A stretch of DNA of 64,000 nt. Source: an uncultured Polaribacter sp. (GTDB lineage Bacteria; Bacteroidota; Bacteroidia; Flavobacteriales; Flavobacteriaceae). Below the pieces are notes generated by a model that had not been told where the DNA came from, made no database searches, and saw nothing but the letters and a program-made list of their open reading frames with translations. The DNA lies in assembly GCF_947495205.1 (NCBI RefSeq), contig NZ_CANLXV010000001.1:372001-436000 (forward strand), written 5' to 3'. Made by a program: the position numbers and the translations under genes. This document shows positions 8,184 through 15,703 of the stretch, piece by piece; within the stretch, counting starts at the first letter, position 1; each line of letters begins with the position of its first letter.

Positions 8184-10262
8184 ATGATTAAAAAATACAC
8201 CCTACTTTTCTTGTTTCTATCTGCATTAGGACATGCACAATCAGAAAAATATCCTGTTTTTAAAGATTGTGAAAATCAAGAAAATATTACTACAGAAGAT
8301 TGTTTTTATACAACCACAAAAAAACATTTTTATAAGGCTTTTAAAACGCCAGAAATAGTAAATAAAGAAAATTATACAGGCACAGGAAAAGTTTTATTTA
8401 TTGTTACTAAAGAAGGCAATTTTAAGGTAATTTATGTAAACACACCTTATCAAGAGATTAAAACTGAAGTTTTAGAGGTTTTTAAGAAATTCCCAAAGAT
8501 TTCTCCTGCAAAATACAATAATAGAAATATAGAAATGCAGTTTGAGTTACCTATAAAGTTTCCTATTGGTTCAGATGAAATTCAACAAAAAACAAACACC
8601 AATTTTTCTGATAAACAAGAAAAAACGAAGGTAAGTTTGTTTGATGTTGTGGCGCAAAATAAAATAGCAGATTCTACTTTTTTAGAACACGATAGTCAGT
8701 TAAACATTCCTTTCACACACCAAAGATATGTAGATTATGAATTTGCTTTACACAAAGCAAAAGGCACACATACCGCTTCTAAACCATATGTTTACAGTGA
8801 AATTAATAAATATTTTGATTTAGCAGCTCAAAAAAAACAGTTTATAAAACCAGATAAAAAATCTTGGTTGGGTAAAAAATTGTGGAACGAACACTTATTG
8901 CAAGTTAAAAAGAAAGATTTTTGGTTTACCTTAGACTTTTTGGTAGATGTGCAAGGTGGTAAAGACAATTCTAACGTAGCATATACTTTTAACAATACCA
9001 GAATTTTAACGGCAAATGGTGGTTTAGGAAATAAGTTTTCTTATTCGGCTACAGTTTATGAAAGTCAAGCTAGGTTTGCAGACTATGTAAATAGTTATAT
9101 TTCTAATAGAAGTTTATTAACAAGACCAAAAAATTCTGAAGGTTTGGTACCTGGTAGAGGTAAAGCCAAAGGTTTTAAAGAAGATAGTTTTGATTATCCT
9201 GTGGCTGAAGGTTATTTAGCATTTCAGCCTAACAAATTTATGCAATTTCAATTTGGTAATGGTCGTAATTTTATAGGTGATGGTTACCGTTCTTTTATAT
9301 TATCTGATGTTTCTGCACCTACAACCTATCTTAAAATGAAGGTAGATTTTTGGAAGTTTCAATACACCAATGTTTGGATGTGGAATACAGAACCTTCAGC
9401 ATCATCTGCATCTAACCCAAACGAACATGCAAGAAAGTATGTTGCAGCCCACTATTTAAGTTTAAATATTAATAATAAATTAAACATTGGTTTCTTTGAA
9501 ACTGCTATTTCATCGGGAGAAAATGGTTTTGATGCTGGCTTTTTAAATCCAGTAATGTTTTATAGAGCAGTAGAATTTAATAGAGGAGAAGATTCTGGAA
9601 ATGCAATTATTGGGTTAACAGGAAAATACAAGTTAACGAATAATATATCTTTATATTCTCAATTAATAGTTGATGAGTTTTCTGTTGGTAATTTAAACGA
9701 TTTAGGAGATTGGAGAAATAAGTTTGCTTACCAATTAGGAGCAAAATATTTTAATGCTTTTAATGTTGAAGATTTATTTTTACAAGTAGAGTATAATTAT
9801 GCAAGACCATACACTTTTGCCCACAGATCGCCAATTTTAAATTACGGTAACTACAGCCAACCAATGGCACATTTATGGGGCGCAAATTTTTATGAAGCAG
9901 TTGCAATTGCACGCTATAAAAAAGACAGATGGTCTTTTAACGGTAAACTTACCTTAGGTAAAAAAGGTTTCGATTTTGAAGATGAAGCCATTAGTTTTGG
10001 TGGTAACATTTATCAATCTTATGATGATAGATTTGGAGATACAGGTAATGAAATAGGCCAAGGAAATACTGCAGATATATTTATTGCAGACTTTAACGGT
10101 AATTATTTAATAAATCCAGCAAATAATTTAAGTTTATTTGCAGGGTTAACTTATCGTAGTTTTTCAATTAAAAACCCTACAAACGCGCTGCCTAATGGAA
10201 ATACAGTTTGGTTTTCTGCAGGTATTAGAGCAGATTTGTTCAATTGGTATTTAGATTTTTAA
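8184..10262 (+). CDS. RemB-like gliding-motility outer-membrane protein with an N-terminal TonB-C-like domain
   Basis: The 692-residue protein has a signal peptide (ending LGHAQS) and a domain at about 20-125 that mirrors the TonB C-terminal domain of the two TonB proteins here (YPVFKDCE, two Cys, GKVLFIVTKEGNFKVIYV, ISPAKYNNR). From about 230 to the C-terminal Phe it is rich in aromatic alternating strands, as in an outer-membrane beta-barrel. That part resembles proteins annotated as gliding motility protein RemB in flavobacteria (for example QFQFGNGRNFIGDGYRSFI and LNPVMFYRAVEFNRGEDSGN). It is the last gene of the deoC cluster, starting 1 bp after the preceding stop codon. A Wzi-like capsule-assembly barrel is an alternative reading. 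Confidence 0.68.
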   Translation: MIKKYTLLFLFLSALGHAQSEKYPVFKDCENQENITTEDCFYTTTKKHFYKAFKTPEIVNKENYTGTGKVLFIVTKEGNFKVIYVNTPYQEIKTEVLEVFKKFPKISPAKYNNRNIEMQFELPIKFPIGSDEIQQKTNTNFSDKQEKTKVSLFDVVAQNKIADSTFLEHDSQLNIPFTHQRYVDYEFALHKAKGTHTASKPYVYSEINKYFDLAAQKKQFIKPDKKSWLGKKLWNEHLLQVKKKDFWFTLDFLVDVQGGKDNSNVAYTFNNTRILTANGGLGNKFSYSATVYESQARFADYVNSYISNRSLLTRPKNSEGLVPGRGKAKGFKEDSFDYPVAEGYLAFQPNKFMQFQFGNGRNFIGDGYRSFILSDVSAPTTYLKMKVDFWKFQYTNVWMWNTEPSASSASNPNEHARKYVAAHYLSLNINNKLNIGFFETAISSGENGFDAGFLNPVMFYRAVEFNRGEDSGNAIIGLTGKYKLTNNISLYSQLIVDEFSVGNLNDLGDWRNKFAYQLGAKYFNAFNVEDLFLQVEYNYARPYTFAHRSPILNYGNYSQPMAHLWGANFYEAVAIARYKKDRWSFNGKLTLGKKGFDFEDEAISFGGNIYQSYDDRFGDTGNEIGQGNTADIFIADFNGNYLINPANNLSLFAGLTYRSFSIKNPTNALPNGNTVWFSAGIRADLFNWYLDF

Positions 10263-10276
10263 TTTTTTTTAAATTT

Positions 10277-10311
10277 TTTGTAAAACATATGCTAATTATG
10301 TAGTATATTTG
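10277..10311 (+). promoter_or_regulatory. Promoter candidate TTTG-N23-TATATTTG
   Basis: TTTG at 10277-10280 and TATATTTG at 10304-10311 match the Bacteroidota -33/-7 pair at the upper limit of spacing. No ORF follows; instead two hairpins do, so the likely product is a small RNA. Confidence 0.55.
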
Positions 10312-10313
10312 TA

Positions 10314-10388
10314 GTGTAGCACTTTTTAAGTGTTACACTTTTTCTTTTTCATAGCAATTTTCCCACTCAATTTAGAGTGGGTTTTTTT
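10314..10388 (+). ncRNA. Candidate small RNA with two hairpins
   Basis: Just after the -7 element, an 11-bp stem (GTGTAGCACTT / AAGTGTTACAC, one G-U pair) is followed by a pyrimidine-rich tract. A second hairpin (CCCACTC / GAGTGGG) then ends in seven T. The predicted transcript is about 70-75 nt and contains no ORF. The alternative is that both hairpins are tandem terminators of the RemB-like gene, whose stop lies 50 bp upstream, and that the -7 match is by chance. Confidence 0.45.
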
Positions 10389-10477
10389 ATGTTGTTATTT
10401 TTCTTAATTATATAAAAAATTAACTTTTTTTAACCAATAATAGCTTTAAAATGTATGGTTTATTCACATTTAGCATT

Positions 10478-10485
10478 TATCTTTG
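10478..10485 (+). promoter_or_regulatory. Bacteroidota -7 element TATCTTTG ahead of ctaB
   Basis: An exact TANNTTTG match lies 18 bp before the ctaB ATG at 10504. It overlaps an in-frame TTG at 10483, which is therefore unlikely to be the start codon. No clear -33 element is visible. Confidence 0.65.
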
Positions 10486-10503
10486 CAAGCCAATTGTGGT
10501 AAT

Positions 10504-11406
10504 ATGAATACAACAGTTATTTCAGAGAATAAAGTAACTATGCAAACAATATTAACAGACTTTAAGCAACTTACAAAAGTGGGTTTGTCTTTAAGTGTAG
10601 TGTTTTCTTCAGTTGCTGGTTACTTAATTGCGGCAGAAACTGTTAATTATTTTACACTTTTTTTATTAGCAGTAGGTGGTTTTTTCATGGTAGGTGCTTC
10701 AAACGCATTCAATCAGATTATAGAAAAAGATGTGGATGGATTAATGAAACGCACACAAAACAGACCTTTACCCACAGGTAGAATGTCTGTGAATACAGCT
10801 TTAGTTATTGCAATTTTATTTACTTTATTAGGTATTTCAATTTTATATTCAATTAATCCAAAGTCAGCTTTATTTGGTGCAATTTCAATATTTATATATA
10901 CCAGTGTTTACACACCTTTAAAAGCGGTAACACCTTTAACTGTTTTTGTAGGAGCTATACCTGGTGCAATTCCTTTTATGTTGGGTTGGGTTGCAGCAAC
11001 AAATAATTTTGGTATAGAAGCAGGTTTTTTATTTATGATTCAGTTTTTTTGGCAGTTTCCTCACTTTTGGGCAATTGGCTGGTTACAACATGAAGAGTAT
11101 AAAAAAGTAGGATATAACATGTTGCCTATGGGCAAAAAAGATAAAGGTGCAGTAAAACAAATTATTTTTTACACGGTAATAATGCTTTTAGTTTCTATTG
11201 CACCAGTATTAAAAGTTTCTGGAGATTTTTATATTTACCCAATAACTGCCATTTTAGTTGCATTATTAGGTATATTGATGTTGTTTTATGGCCTAAAATT
11301 ATATAAAAGTGAACAAAATTTAGATGCAAGAAAATTAATGCTATCTAGTATTTTGTACATTACTATTGTGCCAATTTTATATGTAGTTGATAAATTTTTA
11401 CATTAA
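10504..11406 (+). CDS. ctaB: Protoheme IX farnesyltransferase (heme O synthase)
   Basis: CtaB adds a farnesyl tail to heme B, the first step to the heme A of cytochrome oxidase, in the inner membrane. The UbiA-type motif NAFNQIIEKDVDGLMKRTQN (Asp-rich metal/diphosphate site) and the second loop around YTPLK are present, with about nine hydrophobic segments. The start at 10504 gives 300 residues; an internal ATG at 10540 is also possible. It leads an operon running through the oxidase subunits to 15586. Heme A synthase, the next enzyme, is separate at 44716-45846. Confidence 0.95.
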   Translation: MNTTVISENKVTMQTILTDFKQLTKVGLSLSVVFSSVAGYLIAAETVNYFTLFLLAVGGFFMVGASNAFNQIIEKDVDGLMKRTQNRPLPTGRMSVNTALVIAILFTLLGISILYSINPKSALFGAISIFIYTSVYTPLKAVTPLTVFVGAIPGAIPFMLGWVAATNNFGIEAGFLFMIQFFWQFPHFWAIGWLQHEEYKKVGYNMLPMGKKDKGAVKQIIFYTVIMLLVSIAPVLKVSGDFYIYPITAILVALLGILMLFYGLKLYKSEQNLDARKLMLSSILYITIVPILYVVDKFLH

Positions 11407-11417
11407 AAGAATTTTAA

Positions 11418-12002
11418 ATGAGCGAACAAACATTACAACAAGAATTAACCGTTGCCAAAAGAAAAGCAGCAAAACCAATGTTATGGGTATCTATGATTAG
11501 TATGGTTATGTTTTTTGCAGGCTTAACTAGTGCGTACGTAATTAGCATGAAAAGAGAAGATTGGGTAACTTTTGAATTGCCAAACTCTTTTTACATAAGT
11601 ACCTTTTTAATAGTTTTTAGCAGTATAACCTTATTTTTATCGCAATCTTTTTTAAAGAAAGATAAAAGACAGCTTTCTTTAGTATTGTTAGTGGTAACCT
11701 TTTTATTGGGAATTGGTTTTATATGGCAACAATATGTTGGTTTTAACGATTTAAAAAATGCTGGTTTGTATTTTACAGGACCAACAAGTACAGTATCTAC
11801 ATCTTTCATTATAGGCATAACACTAATGCACGTTTTACACCTTATTGCTGGGGTTGTAGTACTTTTAGTTGTTATTTATAATCATTTTAAATACAAGTAT
11901 AAACCAACCGATTTACTAGGTTTTGAACTCGGTGCAATCTTTTGGCATTTTGTAGATATACTATGGATTTATCTATTTTTGTTTTTCTATTTTATTAGAT
12001 GA
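11418..12002 (+). CDS. Cytochrome c oxidase subunit III-like protein (short form)
   Basis: The 194-residue protein has five hydrophobic segments and subunit III signatures, including MLHLIAGVVVL-type sequence near 135-150 and the C-terminal FELGAIFWHFVDILWIYLF, where subunit III contacts subunit I. It lies 11 bp after ctaB. Two consecutive subunit III genes of different length are found in this operon. This one is the compact form. Confidence 0.9.
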   Translation: MSEQTLQQELTVAKRKAAKPMLWVSMISMVMFFAGLTSAYVISMKREDWVTFELPNSFYISTFLIVFSSITLFLSQSFLKKDKRQLSLVLLVVTFLLGIGFIWQQYVGFNDLKNAGLYFTGPTSTVSTSFIIGITLMHVLHLIAGVVVLLVVIYNHFKYKYKPTDLLGFELGAIFWHFVDILWIYLFLFFYFIR

Positions 12003-12013
12003 TATAAAATGAT

Positions 12014-12021
12014 TAATTTTG
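12014..12021 (+). promoter_or_regulatory. Possible internal -7 element TAATTTTG
   Basis: An exact TANNTTTG match lies in the 58-bp gap between the two subunit III genes. No -33 partner is seen, so it is only a candidate internal promoter. Confidence 0.3.
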
Positions 12022-12060
12022 CAAAAACTATATTATAATTTATAACTAATAGAACTATTT

Positions 12061-13044
12061 ATGGAAGCAAATATTGCTGTACCAAACGATAACAACAAAG
12101 AAACCTGGGGCGGAGGTAATGTAAAACCATTTGGCGCAAGCTATGGTAAAATGATGATGTGGTTTTTTATCCTTTCAGATGCACTAACTTTTTCTGGCTT
12201 TTTAGCAGCTTACGGTTTAACAAGATATAAATTTATAGATTCTTGGCCAATAGCAGATGAGGTTTTTACACACGTACCTTTTGTACATGGAGAATTTCCA
12301 ATGATTTATGTTGCTATAATGACGTTTATCTTAATCTTTTCTTCTGTAACAATGGTACTAGCCGTAGATGCAGGTCATCAAATGAAAAAAAACAAAGTGG
12401 CTTGGTACATGTTTGCAACCATTATTGGAGGTGTTATATTTGTGGGTTCACAGGCTTGGGAATGGAATACTTTTATTAACGGTACTTATGGCGCTGTAAA
12501 AACAAAAGAAGGTAAAGTATTACAATTTGTAAAAGACGGCAAACAAATTGCTTTGGCAGATTTTGTAACAAATACAAGAACAGATGACAGAGAGCAGCAC
12601 ACAGCTAAAAACGGTCTTTGGTTTGAGAGTGAAAAAACAATTTCAAATTATTCTGTAGCACAAGTAATAGCAGCTTATGAAGCTAATCCAGATATTCAAG
12701 TAAGAACAGAACTGATGGATATGGACTTGAAAAAGAAAACAATCTTATCTAGAGAAGAAGGCGCTTTGCAACTGGCTAAAACTAAAATGGTGGTTGAAGG
12801 AGCAAACTTAAGAGCAAATGAATATGGAAACACCATTTTTGCAGACTTCTTTTTCTTTATTACAGGTTTTCACGGTTTTCACGTAATTTCTGGAATTATA
12901 CTTAATATAATTGTCTTTTTTAATGTAATCTTAGGAACTTATGAGAAAAGAGGACATTATGAAATGGTAGAAAAGGTTGGTTTGTACTGGCACTTTGTAG
13001 ATTTAGTTTGGGTATTTGTATTTACATTCTTCTACTTAGTATAA
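12061..13044 (+). CDS. Cytochrome c oxidase subunit III with a large central insertion
   Basis: The 327-residue protein has the subunit III core (transmembrane segments at about 30-52, 80-102, 115-135, 256-292 and 305-327) and the conserved VGLYWHFVDLVWVFVF near the C-terminus. Between about 142 and 254 it carries a ~110-residue hydrophilic insertion with many Lys/Asp/Glu, placed after the WEW segment at 133-135. This makes it considerably longer than the 194-residue paralogue just upstream. The insertion has no motif I recognise. It should sit in the inner membrane next to subunits I and II, which are not in the window. Confidence 0.9.
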   Translation: MEANIAVPNDNNKETWGGGNVKPFGASYGKMMMWFFILSDALTFSGFLAAYGLTRYKFIDSWPIADEVFTHVPFVHGEFPMIYVAIMTFILIFSSVTMVLAVDAGHQMKKNKVAWYMFATIIGGVIFVGSQAWEWNTFINGTYGAVKTKEGKVLQFVKDGKQIALADFVTNTRTDDREQHTAKNGLWFESEKTISNYSVAQVIAAYEANPDIQVRTELMDMDLKKKTILSREEGALQLAKTKMVVEGANLRANEYGNTIFADFFFFITGFHGFHVISGIILNIIVFFNVILGTYEKRGHYEMVEKVGLYWHFVDLVWVFVFTFFYLV

Positions 13045-13085
13045 CATAAAGATTTTTAGATTACATTTAAAATATAGCATTAAAA

Positions 13086-13424
13086 ATGGCACACGCACAC
13101 GAATCTAACACAAAAAGAATATGGATCGTTTTTGGTATTCTTTCCGTAATTACATTAGTAGAGGTTTATTTAGGTATTATTAAACCAGATTCTTTACACC
13201 TAGCAGGTCCTGGTACAAGTTGGTTAAATTGGATATTTATTATTTTAACTTTAGCAAAAGCTTACGGTATTGCCTGGGTATTTATGCATTTAGAAGGAGA
13301 AAAAAAATGGTTTAGACGTTCTATAGTTTGGTCGGCCGTTTTCCTAATCATCTATTTGGTTACGTTGTTGTTAATTGAAGGAGATTATTTATACGAAACA
13401 TTATCACCATTAGTAAATTGGTAA
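13086..13424 (+). CDS. Cytochrome c oxidase subunit IV family protein
   Basis: A 112-residue membrane protein with three hydrophobic segments, typical in size and position for the prokaryotic subunit IV (caa3-type) family. It starts with MAHAHES and contains AKAYGIAWVFMHLEGEKKW. It follows the long subunit III gene and is followed by a strong terminator, so it closes the structural part of the operon. Confidence 0.85.
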   Translation: MAHAHESNTKRIWIVFGILSVITLVEVYLGIIKPDSLHLAGPGTSWLNWIFIILTLAKAYGIAWVFMHLEGEKKWFRRSIVWSAVFLIIYLVTLLLIEGDYLYETLSPLVNW

Positions 13425-13434
13425 GATATAATTT

Positions 13435-13464
13435 AAAAAGGTGGTTTTAACCACCTTTTTTTTT
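13435..13464 (+). terminator. Intrinsic terminator after oxidase subunit IV
   Basis: A perfect 12-bp stem (AAAAAGGTGGTT / AACCACCTTTTT) with a 2-base loop runs into a T tract. The SCO-like genes downstream probably have their own promoter. Confidence 0.85.
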
Positions 13465-13472
13465 GCACAAAA

Positions 13473-13501
13473 TTTGTTAAAAATAGGTTAAAGTAAATTT
13501 A
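13473..13501 (+). promoter_or_regulatory. Promoter candidate TTTG-N17-TAAATTTA
   Basis: TTTG at 13473-13476 and TAAATTTA at 13494-13501 (one mismatch to TANNTTTG) lie between the terminator and the ATG at 13510. Confidence 0.4.
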
Positions 13502-13509
13502 TCATTAAA

Positions 13510-14163
13510 ATGAAAATCTTCACTAAGAAAAGAATTGTACTGTTTTTATTATTTATTTTTCCATTGTTTTTTTACCTGATTTTATCATCAGGAATTAACA
13601 ATTTTGCTAAATTACCAGTGGTAACTAAAAACATTTCAGATGTAGCTTTAATAGATGCCGCTAACAAAGTAAAATTTCAGAATAATATTTCTGTAGTTTG
13701 TTTTTTAGGAGAGGATATTGAGCGAATAAAAGGCGCTATTTTCAATTTAAATCAAAAGATATATAAACCTTTTTACGGCTTTAAAAATTTTCAAGTAATA
13801 GCCGTTTATCCTGCTTCCAAAGAAAAAGAGGTTAAGGAATTAAGAGAAAAAGTGGGCGCATTTACAGATATGGTGAAATGGAAATTTGTACCAAGTACCA
13901 ATGCTGAAATTAATGCGTTTTATCAAACTTTTAAAACAAATGAACCTTTAGAAAACCTGCAAACATCAAAAGCGTTTATTGTAGATAAAGAAGTAAATTT
14001 AAGAGGTAGAACAGACGATAAAGATTATAAAGATGGTAAACTTTATGGTTATGATATGAATTCTGTAGCCATCTTAAAAGATAAAATGAAAGATGATGTT
14101 AAGGTTTTATTGGCAGAATACAGATTAGCCTTAAAAAAGAACGACGCAGACAGACAAATTTAG
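13510..14163 (+). CDS. Membrane-anchored, SCO-like thioredoxin-fold protein without the metal-binding cysteines
   Basis: The 217-residue protein has an N-terminal membrane anchor (about 8-27) and a soluble domain whose layout parallels the SCO protein encoded next (NISVVCFLGEDIERIKGAIF where SCO has FFFSTCPTICP; KAFIVDKEVNLRGR where SCO has FALVDKNGYIRSR). The CxxxC pair is absent; only one Cys is present in that loop. It is 23 bp upstream of the SCO gene, so a role in oxidase copper-site assembly is inferred from position and fold. The homology is my judgement from pattern and needs a structure comparison. Confidence 0.6.
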   Translation: MKIFTKKRIVLFLLFIFPLFFYLILSSGINNFAKLPVVTKNISDVALIDAANKVKFQNNISVVCFLGEDIERIKGAIFNLNQKIYKPFYGFKNFQVIAVYPASKEKEVKELREKVGAFTDMVKWKFVPSTNAEINAFYQTFKTNEPLENLQTSKAFIVDKEVNLRGRTDDKDYKDGKLYGYDMNSVAILKDKMKDDVKVLLAEYRLALKKNDADRQI

Positions 14164-14186
14164 TGGTTATAAAGAACAAGGTTTAA

Positions 14187-14837
14187 ATGAAGAAAAAAAA
14201 TTCTTATATAGGTATTGCATTTATCGTTTTATTATTTGGAATTTATACAATCCCAAAAGTTGTTAATCGTTTTACTTCGCACACTTCAGAATTGGTAAAA
14301 TTTAATAAAGTACCAGATTTTGAATTTATAAATCAAGAAGGAAAAACCATAGATAATACTACATATAAAGGCAAAGTTTATGTAGTAGAATTTTTCTTTT
14401 CTACGTGCCCAACCATTTGCCCAATTATGAATCAAAAAATGGTAACCATTCAAGATGAGTTTTTTGGTAATCCTAATTTTGGTATTGCTTCTATTTCTAT
14501 TACACCCGAAATAGATACGCCAGAGATTTTAAAAGCATACGCTAAAAATAATGGTATTATCAATAAAAATTGGCACTTGCTTACGGGTAAAAGTGATGCT
14601 GTAGTTTATGCGCTATCTAATCAAGGGTTTAAATTATATGCAGGTAAAGGAGACGATGATCATAGAGGTTTTGAGCATTCTGGTTTGTTTGCCTTGGTAG
14701 ATAAAAACGGTTATATAAGATCTAGAAAAGACGAATTTGGTAACCCAATACTGTATTATAGAGCTTTAGAAGAACAAGGTTTTTCAGACCAAATAAAAGA
14801 ATTAAAAGAAGATATTAAAATTTTGTTAGATGAATAA
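14187..14837 (+). CDS. SCO1/SenC family copper chaperone
   Basis: SCO proteins deliver copper or reduce the CuA-site cysteines of oxidase subunit II in the periplasm. This 216-residue protein has an N-terminal membrane anchor (about 5-24), the C74-x3-C78 copper motif in STCPTICP, and a histidine at 164 (FEHSG) in the expected ligand position. It overlaps the DUF420 gene by 8 bp, which indicates translational coupling. Confidence 0.94.
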   Translation: MKKKNSYIGIAFIVLLFGIYTIPKVVNRFTSHTSELVKFNKVPDFEFINQEGKTIDNTTYKGKVYVVEFFFSTCPTICPIMNQKMVTIQDEFFGNPNFGIASISITPEIDTPEILKAYAKNNGIINKNWHLLTGKSDAVVYALSNQGFKLYAGKGDDDHRGFEHSGLFALVDKNGYIRSRKDEFGNPILYYRALEEQGFSDQIKELKEDIKILLDE

Positions 14838-15372
14838 TATAGAAGCACAAGAAGCAAAATATAAGAAAATTATAACAGCATTATCTATTGTAATTCCTAT
14901 TGCAGTGGCTGCTTTATTTGGTATTAATCTTAGAAAATTGGGTTTTAATGTAGAACCACTATCCTTTTTGCCACCAATTTATGCAACTATTAATGGTTTA
15001 ACCGCTGTTTTATTAATGGCTGCAGTGGTTGCTATAAAAAATAATAACAAAAAATTACACGAGCAACTAAATACGGCAGCAATAGCTTGTTCTCTGTTAT
15101 TTTTGGTAATGTACATTGCGTATCATATGACTTCAGACTCTACCAGTTTTGGAGGAGAGGGATTTATTAAATATGTGTATTATTTTATTTTAATAACGCA
15201 CATTATATTGTCTGTAATTGTAATTCCTTTTGTACTAGTAACTTATATGAGAGCAAAATTAGGAAAGTTTCCAGAGCATAAAAAAATTGCGAAAAAAACA
15301 TTTCCTTTATGGCTGTATGTTGCAGTTACAGGTGTAATAGTTTATTTAATGATATCTCCATACTATGCTTAA
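14830..15372 (+). CDS. DUF420 membrane protein
   Basis: A 180-residue protein with five hydrophobic segments matching DUF420, a family often found with cytochrome oxidase genes. LPPIYATINGLTAVLLM and MYIAYHMTSDSTSFGG hold conserved polar residues in membrane helices. It is overlapped by SCO upstream and by the small CxxC protein downstream, so all three are co-translated. The exact function is not known; an oxidase assembly role is inferred. Confidence 0.88.
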   Translation: MNNIEAQEAKYKKIITALSIVIPIAVAALFGINLRKLGFNVEPLSFLPPIYATINGLTAVLLMAAVVAIKNNNKKLHEQLNTAAIACSLLFLVMYIAYHMTSDSTSFGGEGFIKYVYYFILITHIILSVIVIPFVLVTYMRAKLGKFPEHKKIAKKTFPLWLYVAVTGVIVYLMISPYYA

Positions 15373-15586
15373 AAAACAATTTCTTTTCGTCTTTTTAGCT
15401 TTTATTTTTTCAATAAAATCTGTATTTTCTCAATGTGCAATGTGTAAAGCTGTTGTAGAAAATGGAGATGCATCTCTTGCAGAAGGTATTAATAATGGGA
15501 TTACCTATTTAATGGTTTTTCCATACATTTTAGTAGGTATACTTTTGTTTACCATTTATAGGTATAATAAAAAAGCTAAAAATTAA
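15365..15586 (+). CDS. Small exported membrane protein with a CAMC motif
   Basis: A 73-residue protein with a signal peptide (ending SVFSQ), then CAMCKAVVENG and one transmembrane segment (about 46-66). The CxxC pair would lie outside the cytoplasm just after cleavage. It overlaps DUF420 by 8 bp at the end of the oxidase assembly operon. A metal-binding or redox role is possible but unproven. Confidence 0.75.
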   Translation: MLKKQFLFVFLAFIFSIKSVFSQCAMCKAVVENGDASLAEGINNGITYLMVFPYILVGILLFTIYRYNKKAKN

Positions 15587-15620
15587 CATTTAAATAAGAG
15601 CCAATTTTTGTAACAAATTT

Positions 15621-15628
15621 TATTTTTG
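15621..15628 (+). promoter_or_regulatory. Bacteroidota -7 element TATTTTTG ahead of tolC
   Basis: An exact TANNTTTG match lies 75 bp before the TTG start of the TolC-like gene. A -33 element is not evident. Confidence 0.45.
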
Positions 15629-15703
15629 GTCGTCTTACGATTGCACGTTCTAATGAGAATTGCTTATTAGTAGATTACAATTAACAACCAAAATTTAATA
15701 CTC

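Noticed and set aside
10483..10503. TTG start for ctaB at 10483
   Set aside because: It coincides with the TATCTTTG promoter element.
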